Below are positions 43,875 through 55,510 of a stretch of DNA of 64,000 nucleotides, one piece after another. Both the position numbers and the translations under genes were made by a program. Each line of letters starts with the position of its first letter. Positions within the stretch are counted from its first letter, which is position 1. The DNA lies in contig JACTAT010000058.1 of assembly GCA_014526335.1 (NCBI GenBank), positions 2,537,665 through 2,601,664 on the forward strand, in the 5' to 3' direction. The notes under the pieces were generated by a model. The model made no database searches. It was not told the DNA's origin and worked only from the letters and a program-made list of their open reading frames with translations. The stretch comes from Chrysaora quinquecirrha (lineage: Eukaryota; Cnidaria; Scyphozoa; Semaeostomeae; Pelagiidae).

Positions 43875-44925
43875 GTCAACAAACTTTGTTAAGTCAGAAG
43901 AAACAAAGTGAACAAGTTTTGAAAATGCTTGTCAAACACCATAAACTGAAAGAAGATTTATGAAGAATATATATATATTAATATTTATATGAACAGATTT
44001 CTAGTGATTATGATTTTAAAGAAGACAAAAACGTGTCTAAGATCCAACACATTTGACTTGCGTCTATTCGTGTTGATTTTCAGTATATAATATTTCTTAA
44101 CTTGCTAGTGTCCAGCGAACAACATGTCCCCCAAGTCGAGGAGACAAGAAATGCTTCTGTTGTCTCCTGCAAACATTTGCGTGTCTCTCGCTATTAATTT
44201 TGTCGCGCGCTACAAAGTTTCTGAGGTGGCAAAACTAGGATACATCGAGTGGGCCATGTTCAACGCGACAATGTCCCACACGACATGTCTCTGAGTTTAG
44301 CCAGGCCTTTTGGTTTGTTGTTTCATTGCTTCGACTCGCTCCTTTTGATCATGGTAAGTGGCTTATGGTATAGATGTATAAATGGATAGAAAATCAAATG
44401 TATTTTATTAACAGATAATGGTTTTGTGAAATTTTAAGTAATTTTTGCTAATGAAGAAGCAGAAATAAATAAAATGCTAGCCTTTTTTTGTCGCAAATCT
44501 ATTCGACATTTGCATAATATTTGTTAGTGTGAATAACCGGACTAGATGATGACGATCCCTCGACCTATGCCTTCCTTGTTCCTGGGAAGTTTTGCAACTC
44601 TATCTTTAGATCCCTATTGCGCCCGTCTTGATGATCTTGGACCTTCTTGACGTTCTTGGCCCTTCTTGACATTCTTGGCCCTTCTTAATTCTTACATCTG
44701 TCCGATAGACTGCATATAGCCATAACCCCCAGTCATCTTGGTACCTATCTGCAGGGAACGGTATATGTTTGCTTATCTTTGAGATAAATTTGTGGTGGTT
44801 AGGGTTTAGATTTATTGAGGGAATTTCCATGGGGGTTGGGTTGAGGAAAAATCGAACAAGCAAAGAGCAGTATTTCTATCTATGATTTTTTCATCCTCGT
44901 TTGAAGCAGCACAAAACAGAGGCTA

Positions 44926-44933
44926 TGACGTCA
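44926..44933 (+). promoter_or_regulatory. CRE-like TGACGTCA, TNFAIP8-family promoter
   Basis: A perfect palindromic CREB/ATF core, about 370 bases upstream of the proposed first-exon donor. The surrounding 44935-44970 is locally GC-rich (GACCGCGCGGACCGAAGCGG), unlike its neighbours. Function is inferred from the motif only. Confidence 0.45.
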
Positions 44934-45303
44934 TCAGTTTTAGACCGCGCGGACCGAAGCGGAGGCCGAGGGAAGGAAGATAAAGACAGAAGATCCATAT
45001 TTTCAGAGCACGAGAAAAGCAAACAGCACCTGCAACTGAAAATCTGCACATTAAAGACGGGCATGGTTAGATGAACTCTTATCTATAAGCATACTATACA
45101 TAACACAGATGTCATGCAAGAAATCGCTGTGAAAAGTTTGCAGAAAGTTTAATATTTAGTCTCGAAGACAAATAGCAGAAGCCTTGAAGATTAGCAGTCG
45201 TCAAGTCGTCCGCACTTCCCTGTTGCTGGAAACTTTGCTAGGGATTAAAGACTGATTGATATTCTGAAAACCAAACAGTTTCAAGCACTTGAAGGTTTAT
45301 ACA

Positions 45304-48294
45304 AGTAAGTGTAGTTTTCATATCCATGAATACTTGTATTGTTTTCATTTTAGCTCACCAACTCCCAGCGGCGCTAAATTAGGCCTAAATCTTTATCTGT
45401 TTTAAACGTCCTCTGTTAAATATTTGGCAATTGCCCCGCGCTGTACGTCTTTGACACGAACTCGCAGCTTTCATAAATTTAAGAAAATTTGAATTACATC
45501 CAAATTGGGCTAATAAATAATTGTAAAACGTGCACATGTACTCCTGAGAAATTTCAAATCTGAATCAGTGTATTTGGGTTGTGCTTGATAGTTTATCGTT
45601 TCTGATTTGTGTTTGCAGTGAAACCAGAAGGTCAGAAATAGTGTAGTGTATAAATATTTCAAGTTTGTTTGTTCTCTGGGTTGCAAAATTACGAAATCTT
45701 TCTAGAAAGTCTGAAAATGGGGGAAAATGGTGGCTCAAATTGATCGAGCTTTAGCTGTCCAAAGGATTAGGAGGACAGTGCAATTTTCTCTGAAATAGTT
45801 TAGTTAGTTAAAGATACCTTGCATGTAAATAAAGAACAACTGATTAGTCTACCAGACCAGTTTGTTTCTCCAAGGGTAACACAACATACTGTGAAGAATT
45901 ATTTCATAAAAAACTAGTAGTATGGGACAAAGGATTAATTCATGTTGTTACAGACAACAATCATCAAGTGCAATTGAATTTGATCTTTTAAGATTACTAC
46001 ATTCACCTTGTAAAGCATGATCTTCAAAACCCAAAGAGTACTGAATTGAAAAAAGTTGGTATTGATTTTGATAGCCTTAAATGGCTCCCAAAACAAACAA
46101 ACCTCAAGAGCCAAGCAACTGGCAAAACCAGAAACAATTTTCATATGATCCCCATAGCATGGATGGGATCAAATCAATCTGAATGAATCAAAGGTGGCTG
46201 CATAAACCTATAGAAAATAGGGGGCAACACCTTCTGGCATAGGGGCTTGAGCAATAGAAATTTGAGCTTTATAGCATTATTAGCTTTTCAGCATTGTTTT
46301 GCTCCACAAATTTGCTCCCAAAATAACCAAAATTTTTCCAGTTGAGGACCATTGCTGAATGAAACTGCAGAGTAGGGCATTTGCACACCCAAGTATTTCA
46401 ATAGAACATTAGGTTAGCAGTAGGATAGAACAATAGAAAGAGGCTCTTGCATACCGGAGATCTCGCTGAGAGATGCCATACTCTGGAAATGGGCTGCTGA
46501 AAAATTAGTAAGCTCAGTGAAGTTTTCCAAACACTCTCTAAGCAGATCAGCCTGCCCCTTAGAATCTTGCTCCCAGAACATCTCATTAATTCTCTCTGGC
46601 ACTTCTTTCAAATATCATCTTTTGAAAACATAACTATGTCCTGAGAAAAAGGCAAGTGTTAGATCTGGAACCATAATGTTTTCCCTCTCCTCACTCTATA
46701 TACAGCTGTACTTCATTCAAATTTGTTTGAAAGCCTTTTATATTCTTCAACGTGTTCTTCAAGCTTGAATCTTATTTTTTGTGAATCACATCACAAACTG
46801 GGATGGCAATCAATAGAAAAGTTTGCGGTCTGATGTTAAAATTCAAATCAACATTGCCAATGACTCCAACAAGACTGTGCTTTTCCTTATCTTCTATTGG
46901 GTCACATATTTAACATGAATACTATTGAATACTATTGAAGAGTCCTTTGCTTGTGCAGAATTCAATAATCTCTTAGAATACAGGAGACATGGGAAACATT
47001 TAATTGAAGCCAGCTGTTTATCACACTTGGAGGACGAGAGGAAATTGAAGTGTGCATCTGGCCTTAACCCTACTCTTGTCACCTGTCAAGGAGGGGGGGG
47101 GGGGTAAAAATTACTCTCCAGTCAAATTTTTTGAAATATCTCAAAACCCGTTGGTACTAGAGGTCTTAGCTGTCTCGGCTTGGCAGCATTGGCATAGCCA
47201 GATATCCAACAATGGAGGGGCAAAAACGCGTGGTCAAAGAAAAGTAGGGTGTGTTTTCAGAAAAAAACGACGGCCTGGTACACTACAAAATTTCTACATC
47301 ATTTTTAGCCTATATAAAAGACCTGTCTTGGCGATGATTGGGGGGTGGCTGCCCCCCTCCCCCATGCCCCTCCCCCACACCCCCCTTGGCTATGCCACTG
47401 CTTGGAAGTGGATATCAAGCACAGTGGATTGAGGGGATGTTTCAGTGTAGTTTTACTCTAGTTAGTGTAATCGCTGGAAGGTAGATAGAAGGGCCCCTCC
47501 AGAGAGAGATATGTCAGTCTGGCGCTTAGGAACTACAGCTTATGTAACATTTGTTGCGTAGGGTGTCGACTTTTGTTGGACTCAATTCAATTCAATAGCG
47601 ATAACGACAGTAAATGTAATGTCCCATAAATTTTATTCAGAATCGTAACCACCTCACGATGTTGTGGTAGCTAACTCGGTAGCTCGGAGCTGAGAGCTGA
47701 AAATTTCATCTTATTTTTCAAGTGGCCGAAGGAGAACCCGGAGCGAACTTCAACTCCAAGACGTTGAGTCTTCGCGTGCAGAAGAAAATTGCAAGCAAAA
47801 TGTCGACAAAGGGAATAGCAAAAACATTTGTCGATGACACGACCGCAGAAATATTCGACCACACTTATAAATTAGCAAAAGCTGAGTATGGCAACAAGAA
47901 AGATGCTGAAAAATTAATCAAATATGTCGTTAAAATCATCGTCAAAGTTGGCATTTTGTTGCGTAATGATCAATTTAACGCACAAGAAATAAAAATGGTT
48001 GAACAATTCCAAAGTAAGTTTCGCAACCTGATCATGACTGTGATCAGTTTTCATGAAGTAGAATTCACATTCGATGCTGATTTTCTCGTCACTCAAGTCA
48101 AAGGCCTGGAAGATCTTCTTCAAAATTTAGTCAAAAGGCATCTACGCGAGAAATCCCAAAAGCGAATCACGTTTATTTTCGGTTTCTTTCAAAAAGTCGA
48201 ATTCTTAGATAAGTTGTTTGATGGGAGTTACAAGTCGGAGATGGCTAATATTATTAGATGTTTGAATAAACTTGTGGAAGATGGAACCATTTAA
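45304..48294 (+). CDS. TNFAIP8: TNFAIP8/TIPE-family protein
   Basis: The TIPE family consists of small all-helical cytosolic proteins with a lipid-binding cavity, acting in phosphoinositide signalling, apoptosis and inflammation. The second exon, 47723-48294, encodes all but the first base. A donor at 45305 (ACAA|GTAAGT) joined to the acceptor at 47721-47722 makes ACAATGGCC, a good Kozak context, and yields 190 residues, against about 188-198 in vertebrates. Family signatures are FNSKTLSLRVQKKIASKM, AKTFVDDTTAEIFD, NKKDAEKLIK, ILLRNDQFNAQE, MTVISFHEVEFTFD, and a final LNKLVEDGTI. Nearly the whole protein lies in one exon, as is usual for the family. Within 47722-48294 there is no ATG before residue 28, which would cut the first helix, so an upstream exon is required. 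Confidence 0.92.
46402..46890 (-). pseudogene. Possible broken coding fragment
   Basis: The minus strand has a 65-codon frame at 46611-46414 (EQDSKGQADLLREC, FTELTNFSAAHF) and, further upstream, a separate frame near 46880-46780 (HSLVGVIGNVDLNF). Both look more protein-like than the surrounding sequence, but they are divided by stops and frame changes. I do not recognise the family. It lies inside the TNFAIP8-family intron. It may be chance. Confidence 0.25.
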
Positions 48295-48526
48295 TAACTT
48301 CACAATCGATAACTGCCTTTACATATAAGATACAAAGTATTATCAAAAACGCAATTTTATTTAATTCTGAAAAATGTGAACCATAAACCGTCTCCAACAA
48401 TACTATACACGTTCGTAATCTTAATCAAAGTAAAAAAACCCTATATAACTGATTTTCAAATTTGCTTCTCGCAAACTACACTCATTTTCTCACTCAGAAA
48501 CCAAAATTTTGCTTCACCAGAAAGAC

Positions 48527-49038
48527 TTAAGCACTGACCAAACGATCAAACATTGTTTGTCAAGCATTTAACAACTGCTTAACAACTAAAATGTTTGACC
48601 GTTTTGCCACGTCACAAAACAATGCACGTCAAACATTTTTGCTTAATACAAGCATTAAATGTATTGAACTTTCCAGAAAACATTGCTAAGCAATACTGCT
48701 TCAGAAACAAAATTTTGTGGAGTTGCCAAACGGTCAAATTTTGACAAACATTTTTGTTTGCATCAAGAAAAATCTTTTTTTAACTATTTCATAACACCAC
48801 GCAATAAATTTAGTGTATTTTGCTTGGCGAGCAATGTATTGTGACGTGGCAAAACGGTCAAACATTGCACCATAAACAAAAATAGAAGAGCCTGAACCTC
48901 GGTCTTACAATCTTTGAAATGGTTTTAAGTTGCCCTAACCTGCCTGGTTTCAAGCGCAGATATTGGTCCGCCGAACCGAATTGTACAACAAATCTCAAAT
49001 GTTTGACCGACAATGTCGGTCGTTTTCCAAGGCCTTAT
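48527..49038. mobile_element. GCCAAACGATCAAACA MITE, long copy
   Basis: It starts TAAGCACTGACCAAACGATC and ends GTCGTTTTCCAAGGCCTTA. At least four internal GCCAAACGGTCAAA or GACCGTTTTGCC words lie on both strands. At about 510 bp it is the longest copy seen. Confidence 0.7.
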
Positions 49039-49555
49039 GAGCTTATGATCACCAGGCTTTAGAATCGCAATTAATTTAACACTTAAATGTGTTTTTGGAC
49101 CAGAAACGCAAATTTCATCCGACGTGTGCGTCTCCAAGCCCTACCCTGGCGCCACTACTGATTCTAAATTTTATTCTGCTGAAAGTCGCTCGGGTGCTGA
49201 GTCATAAACTTCTTGTACTTATTATAATTAAAAGTAGAATATTAACTTAATTATGTTTCTAATTAGAAGTAGAAGTTAATTATTTCTGTGTAATTGTTAT
49301 CTGTGGAAAGTATGATGCTAATTCTATAAGAAATTTCTTCTAAATTACGTTGTTGTTGTTTTGTGACTAATCTGTACAATAGCTAAATTTCTTTGCTCTT
49401 TTCAGAACCCCCTGAATTGTTCATTCGCTTTAGCGAACCAAACCAGACTGTTTTAGTGATTTGATTTCATTTTCGTCTTCAGTCTTCAAATATTTTGGGG
49501 GGATTGACTAAGGCTGATTTTCGAGGGACCCTCCACTGTTCATATAAGTACTATT

Positions 49556-49705
49556 AGATCCAACGACGTTTCCACTGAGCTATAGAGGGACAGCTCTGCC
49601 GTATAGCTCGATGGAAACGTCGTTGGCTCTCTGGTCTTGTCATGCAATCAAGGTTCGAATCCCATCTATTGTGGTTTGCCACTTGTGGAAAAATCTATGA
49701 AAATG
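49556..49705 (+). repeat. SINE family C with head-to-head partial copy
   Basis: ACGACGTTTCCACTGAGCTA (minus-strand box A region) is followed at once by a full plus copy: TATAGCTCGATGGAAACGTC and GGTTCGAATCCCATCTATTG. The two heads face each other across a short spacer. Confidence 0.75.
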
Positions 49706-51106
49706 AAATATATAGGTGGTTGATACACACTACACAGTAGATATGGTATCACCTTATGTTGTGAATGCGCGAAGTCCAAAATGATCTACCTACCTGTTTC
49801 GCGGGGAAAAGATGTCAGTACTGCCAATTGATTTGTGTAGGGAGCGCTTGGTTGTTAGTGCGACGGTGGTGTGCGCAGTTGTATGAGCAAGGCATTGTTC
49901 CAACATGGTTTCATCTCGGCAAAAGACAGAAATAAACAACGAAACAGTTTTAGAAACAGCTTGTGTTTTTCATAAACAACATAACACAAAGTTAGAAATA
50001 TAAAAATCTTGAATGTTTAAAGAATTTGAAAATATTTCGTTTTTAATCTTGAATGGAACGATTCGCATATGCATTTACATATAGAAGATACAATAAAACT
50101 TTATCCAGAGTCATACCAAAGTTACATAAGCACGACTTGTTCCATAACTCTTATGTTTTGATGTAATGCTCTAAATATTTCAGTATTACAGACTCTTTTT
50201 GGCTTTTATATAAATAGTTTGGCAATGCGTATAAATTCATCTGTAAAACACAACAAAACAAGACATAATTTGTCAACAAAACAATATTTACAAATATATA
50301 CGAAAATCTGAAAAATATTAAATATGGGAATTCCCAAACAAAACACCCTGGGTTTCTATTAAATATTGAAACTTTAGTTCAGAAAGATTCTTCTCACAGC
50401 TTGCTCAGGCTTCTACGAAAAATTGCAAATTTTAGGATTTCGACAAATACACGAACCGAACGCAGCTTTACTTTCTAAAAGTTGTCACAAGCAAAGAAGT
50501 CTGTTGAAGCGATTTTGACCAATCAAATTGTGACTTATACATTATTGGCCAATTAAAATGCTCATAGTGTTTGACAACAATTATTTGAAGTGCATCATCC
50601 TAGTGCGCCGGCTTGGACATGGTTAGCCTAATGATTTAATGACATTAGTCTTTTTGTGGTAAAAAATTTTCAGTAAACTAAAAATTGCTGAAAAACGTCA
50701 ATGAAAATACAATATTTAAGCGTTTTCCTGACGCGTTCCAGTGTATTATCCCGCACAAATGAGCCAATTTGATTAGTACTGTTCTTGCTATGCCTGAAGA
50801 CTGCCAGACGAAAGAGCTTCCAGTTAATGATTCAATTGTGTTAATCTTAGCAATTTTGGCGGTAATCGATTTTTGCAGCTTTTGGGAAGGATTTTCAATC
50901 ATTTAAGATGGAATCGACTTAAAATGTATGCAAATGGCAAATTGTTCGGCAGGTTTTAGAGGTAGGTCACCTGGCTTTAAGGTTTCAGTTACAGTACGAG
51001 AGGTTTTCTATAGATTCTCAGCCAGTTTTCATCTGAATAAAACTTGCAAAATTCCTTCTTTAGTCGACGAATGTGACAAGAAATATCGCGTCGGTTAGTA
51101 TTCGTC

Positions 51107-51205
51107 TTATATTGTAATATTAACCTCTATGTCTTTTTGTTATTTTGTTATTTAGTTTTGACCATGTATCAAATGATATTGTGTCATGAATAAAAAAAAA
51201 AAAAA
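51107..51205 (+). mobile_element. 5'-truncated LINE tail with target duplication
   Basis: A 99-bp insert ends GTGTCATGAAT plus a run of about 15 A. AGTATTCGTC occurs directly before it (51097-51106) and directly after the A run (51206-51215), a 10-bp target-site duplication. That is the hallmark of target-primed reverse transcription. Confidence 0.8.
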
Positions 51206-51381
51206 AGTATTCGTCGGTTAGTCTTCTGCTAGCAGTCGTTAGTATTTGAAGATTTTAGATTGTGTTTTTGACTTGAAACATAAGTGTTTTGACGTTTTGG
51301 CAACAAAAAGCGATACCTATAAAAGCGAGCCGATAGCATTAACAAAACATTACACAACCTTAAACATACGTTTATACCAAA

Positions 51382-53362
51382 TTACGTTGATTTCATTCGT
51401 CCATATCTCCATGAGAAGCCTTCGTAAAACTCCTCCACAATTCCCTTGACGATTTCAACTTCTTCTTTGGGTCCTTTGAAATTATACATGCGGTTGTGAG
51501 GATCGGAATGATTTGTTGCAGTGATGAACCATGTTAAGATCCGTGGTTCCAACATTCCACGTTCTGTGACCAATCTTTCACGCTCCTTGTCTTTGAGAGA
51601 CAATTCGATATCAAATGATGCAAAATCATCCTTCTCTTTGCAACTCAGAAATTTCTGCACCATATCTGGGACTCTTGTCAAATACCTCCCGTCCTTCGCA
51701 AGCTGGTGCTCTGGTGAAACAATGTTAATGGAATTATTTTATCAAATTCGACTTTAACATACTGGACTTCTGTACTGCTTAGATCTGAAACCGAGGCACC
51801 ATATTTGACAACAAGACAGTACTTCCATGCTGTTGGTAGTTCATTGCCAAATGCTTTGGTCAAAGCTGCATCATCATGTCGTAAGTAAATACCAATGGTG
51901 TCATTTGCCTTGGTCTTCTTCTGCTGCAAGACCCCATTGTACTTCTTCAATGCATCTTTCAAGTACATACTTACCTCAAATGGTATTTCAAGAAAGTTCG
52001 GCCCAGCAATTTTGATCAATCGGTCATTTTTGCCAAGAACATAGGTGCTATCCTTGCAGTACTCACCAAATGTAATCATATCCCCAAATGAAAGCGATAC
52101 GATATCACTCTTTTGTAGGATATCAAGAATACTCTTCAAGTCAATGCAATCAGGGAATGCACCACAGCTGAACTCGCTGCTGGCTGAGCTCTTCCTCCGC
52201 ATGCGGGTCTTGCGTTGGTCAATGCTACTGCTCTTGCTATCAGTGCTCCATTCACTGTCATCACTATCAACTTGCTGCTCAACTGTATCTGCCAGGCAAT
52301 TGCAGCCCATTTCTATACACCACTGGCAGTTCGACTTATCATGGGTTTTTACATATTTACTAAATTTCTCGTTGACCTCAAAATGCTTTGCAGGTTGCCC
52401 ACAGTTTTCAAACATTGCTGCACCAACCTTCATGGACAAACATCCCTTTGGAAACAGTTCATTGTTATCAGAGACTTCCCGATCCTCCATGAGGGACCTA
52501 AGATTGGTTTCTTTAAATGTGCCATTAGCATTTCTTGATAAATTTGATGCAGAATATCTTCTTTCATCTTCTTTGCTTCCCCACTGTCTGTCATCATCAC
52601 TGAAGCAAGTTTAAAAGACTGCTTCAAAACCACTTCAACACAGCTACCAAATATAAACAAGGATGTATCTTTGAGATTCATTGAGCTCACTGAAAGATCA
52701 CAGTTTGTACCTGGTTTGCATAGCTCAAACATCCCCATTTGATACATGGGATGATTTGCCTTTTCAACCAGCACGTCATACAAATATTGCACACTGTCTT
52801 CTCTCTTGTTGACAAATACCTCAATGAAATACGCACCATGGTGCAAAGGCTTTGGATTCTTGACACTTCCTGTGACTGGGATATCTAAGCACATTCTCAA
52901 ACGAGTGAGACGTCCTGCTTTTAAATCTTCATCAGAGGGTGAAAAGGGGGAGCTGACCTGCTCTGGGGAAACTTCTGATTGGCTTGTACGAATGGGTTTA
53001 GGAACAGCTTTTTCACCATGTTTGAATTTACAGTCATCACCATATCTGCAGTATCCCTTCTGGAAGAAGATGCATTTTGCAATTTCATCATAATTTCTTT
53101 CACGATAGCCATGCACAAATCTACATGCATTACCAAAGCGACAATTGCCTTTCTGGTAATATTTGCAGGGACGAGACTCAGATTTGGTCCTTTTTGATTT
53201 CAGCATAAGTTCTAGGACCTCTCCTGGAATGCCTTCATCTTCTTGGTCACTGAACATACCCATAAGATGGTATGGACGATCTTCCTTATCCCAATGCATA
53301 AACTGACAAGGGTCTGCCATTTCATACAGAAATTCATCCGCAAAGTATGCCATGATGAGTTC
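51382..53362 (-). CDS. CCCH zinc-finger protein, frame-disrupted
   Basis: The gene reads leftward from ATG at 53353-53351 as one long coding stretch of about 650 codons. It needs two changes of frame: near 52500 (frame one, open to 52430, gives way to 52490-51678) and near 51715 (to 51681-51382). Two C-x7-C-x5-C-x3-H fingers lie at about residues 62-80 and 93-111 (CKYYQKGNCRFGNACRFVH and a similar CIFFQKGYC finger), the type that binds RNA in makorin- and TTP-like proteins. The remaining 500 residues are not a family I recognise. They include a Ser/Asp-rich stretch near DSDDSEWSTDSKSSS. An acceptor just upstream (TTTAAATTGTAG, ending at 53363) implies a spliced 5' UTR, which argues against a simple retrocopy. 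The frame changes may be assembly errors or real decay. Confidence 0.72.
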
Positions 53363-53639
53363 TACAATTTAAAGAAAAACTTTTTAAAATTTTGTCGTTA
53401 GGAGTGCTGTACAATCAGCTCCCTCAATAGCACTTGAGACTGATGATCCTATCTATAATATTGACAAATACATACAAAGGGGGGCTGTGAAAAGTACAAC
53501 AAACCCCCTTTTCTGAGATGTTGATAGTCTGATACAAGTTAGAAGAGGTCAGACACACCCACTTTGCTGGCAAATTCATGCTGCATGGGTGTAGGAGTTT
53601 CTTGTGTACTTTAATGACAGGTATAGGGCAGGAAAAAGA

Positions 53640-53971
53640 CTTTCAAGACGTTTCGCCCAGCCACCGATTTGCCCAACTTCCTTTCCGCCCAACCTGCTTA
53701 GGTGTTTTGCCAAACCCATCACGGTCGTTTCGCCCAACCTGAAATGATACAGGTAACTTCTTCCCTATAGTTTGTCAATTATTTGATCAATAACATTGGG
53801 GGCTCTGCCGGCGAACCCCGGTTATCGCCTTGGTGACTGTTTTAGTGATAAAAAGCGATAAATAGCAAATAATTTAGTTGGGTGAAATGACCAAGCATGT
53901 TGGGCGAAAAGACCGGCTTTGGCGAAAAGGAAGTTGGGCAAAACGGAGGTTGGGCGAATCAACCTGATACC
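53640..53971 (-). mobile_element. CGCCCAAC motif-array element, copy 2
   Basis: The inverted counterpart of 7699-8034, with the same ends (CTTTCAAGACG and CCTGATACCG in this orientation) and the same central core (AGTTTGTCAATTATTTGAT). The motif arrays are more mutated. Flanks GAAAAAGA and GAAAAAAG suggest an 8-bp duplication blurred by the A run. Confidence 0.85.
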
Positions 53972-55510
53972 GGAAAAAAGCCTTTATCATTCGGTTAATT
54001 TATTTCTTAGATAAAACAAAACAAATGGAACTAAAGGAAACTGTACCAATACTTCATAAAAGAATAATTCTTCCTGCACTTGTTAATTCCTTATTAAGTT
54101 GTATATTAAAAATCATGGAGGAAATTATCAAAATTGGGATGAAAAACTGATTAACTATTTATTTTTTATTTCCACTTTCTAATCGAACAGTATTTTACAT
54201 CTTAATAAATTTTGACCTTTATAAAGTTCTATCATCTGTTAAATCTCAACTAAATGCAAAAACAGCTGTCTTTAGCTCCTCATCCTTGTCTAAAGCAAGT
54301 CCGATAAGAAATATTCTTGTATTCCAAAAGTACACCTGCGATTTAGTTTTTATCTTGGTCTATAAATTGCTTTTTTGACTTATCTTTAGACTTATCTACT
54401 TGACATCCTGTAGTTAGAAGCCTGATAGGAAATGAAAGTTTCCTAATTTTCGTTTATAAGGATTATGAACCAAGACTTTAAATAATTTTTCAAAGCTTAG
54501 ATCTATTTCGGAGCAGAAAATTCAAAGAAACTAAAGATAATCTCTACTTTTGATAATCTTTTGACAATTTCCATTTAATTCTCAATTCTTTTCACCTGTC
54601 ACCAAAAGCCTCGTATTTATTCTTGCCTTTTCTTTAAGATGTGATTTAACAGATTAGGGTAAAGGCAACGGAAATTGTTCTCTGAAAAAAATCATTTCTT
54701 TAAATGTTTTTATTTTCATCAACGTTTAGTTTTTTCTCCTTAAAGTTTTGCAAAAAAGTTCCAGGGAAATACTGCTAGCAGCAAATTCCATAGTTTCTTG
54801 GGTTCAGCGGTACGGTGCCTACGTACGGCCAGACAAAGTTCCCTGCCAAAATTGCATGTTTATGTCCCCATGTGGCCTAGAGGGTCAAGTGAGAGGCCAT
54901 GCTTTGCTTCCCACTTCCCTTGAGCGGAAGTTGTGAGAGAAAACTCTCTTGTCTCTTGGTGTTTTATTTTTTTCATTCAAATGATTCTTTCCGATTCTAC
55001 TTACCACAGCAACGTTTGGAAAACGCCTCAAAGGCCTTTCTTGGTTTCTGCTTCGCTTTGTTTGGGAGTTTTTTTGGCTTGTTGGCTTGCACTTGCTGAG
55101 AGGAGATACAAAATGAGCAAAAGCAAATGAGCAAGGTGTTAATGAGTGTGCACGTGGTATATCCAATCCCCACAAACTCTGTCAGTTCACGTGAAAGAGG
55201 CTAAGATGTTCAGGAAAAATCGGACCACAATGGACCGTCTTTAAGCAAAGTAATAATTTCAGAAATATTACCCAAGAAAGTTAAGAAAAGGTAAATACAA
55301 CAGAAAATGAAATTAAAAGTAAAACTTTAACTTACTTCTTTCTGATTTGTAAAGAAAAACAAGCAGGGCTTTCGTGGTATAAAACTCGGAACAAGCTCTG
55401 TGCAGAAAATGTGACAGCGAGACTGGTTTTGGCCTCTTCAATTTCTTCTCAGTTCCACTTCCAGTGCAACTTGTTGAAGCCAAAGTCCAAGACGCAACTG
55501 CACCACAAAA
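53972..55510. other. Intergenic region upstream of ETFA
   Basis: No convincing exon. It is AT-rich up to about 54740. The stretch 55140-55510 is the likely ETFA promoter and carries two CACGTG boxes. The open frames at 54748-55175 overlap in several frames and look spurious. Confidence 0.5.
55151..55193 (+). promoter_or_regulatory. Two CACGTG E-boxes upstream of ETFA
   Basis: CACGTG at 55151-55156 and 55188-55193, the second in palindromic TTCACGTGAA. They lie 320-360 bases before the ATG. CACGTG is bound by USF, MYC/MAX and MITF/TFE factors. Regulation is inferred from the motif alone. Confidence 0.35.

Larger units (their letters stand above)
48295..51381. other. Spacer between convergent genes
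   Basis: No exon chain found. It holds a long GCCAAACG-family MITE (48527-49038), a SINE C copy with an inverted partial (49556-49705), and a short LINE tail (51107-51205). The rest is AT-rich and unannotated. It must contain the 3' UTRs of the TNFAIP8-family gene and of the CCCH gene. Confidence 0.5.

Noticed and set aside
47052..47432. 126-codon plus frame upstream of the TNFAIP8-family exon
   Set aside because: G/C-run-rich and repeat-like (CCCCC tracts), with no recognisable domain and no splice link to the coding exon.
52528..52552. Programmed -1 frameshift in the CCCH gene
   Set aside because: AAATTTA on the minus strand resembles a slippery heptamer, but it is in the wrong register relative to the upstream frame, and a second unrelated frame break exists; indels explain both better.
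54748..55175. Small open frames before ETFA
   Set aside because: They overlap on both strands, share no known domain, and have no splice partners.
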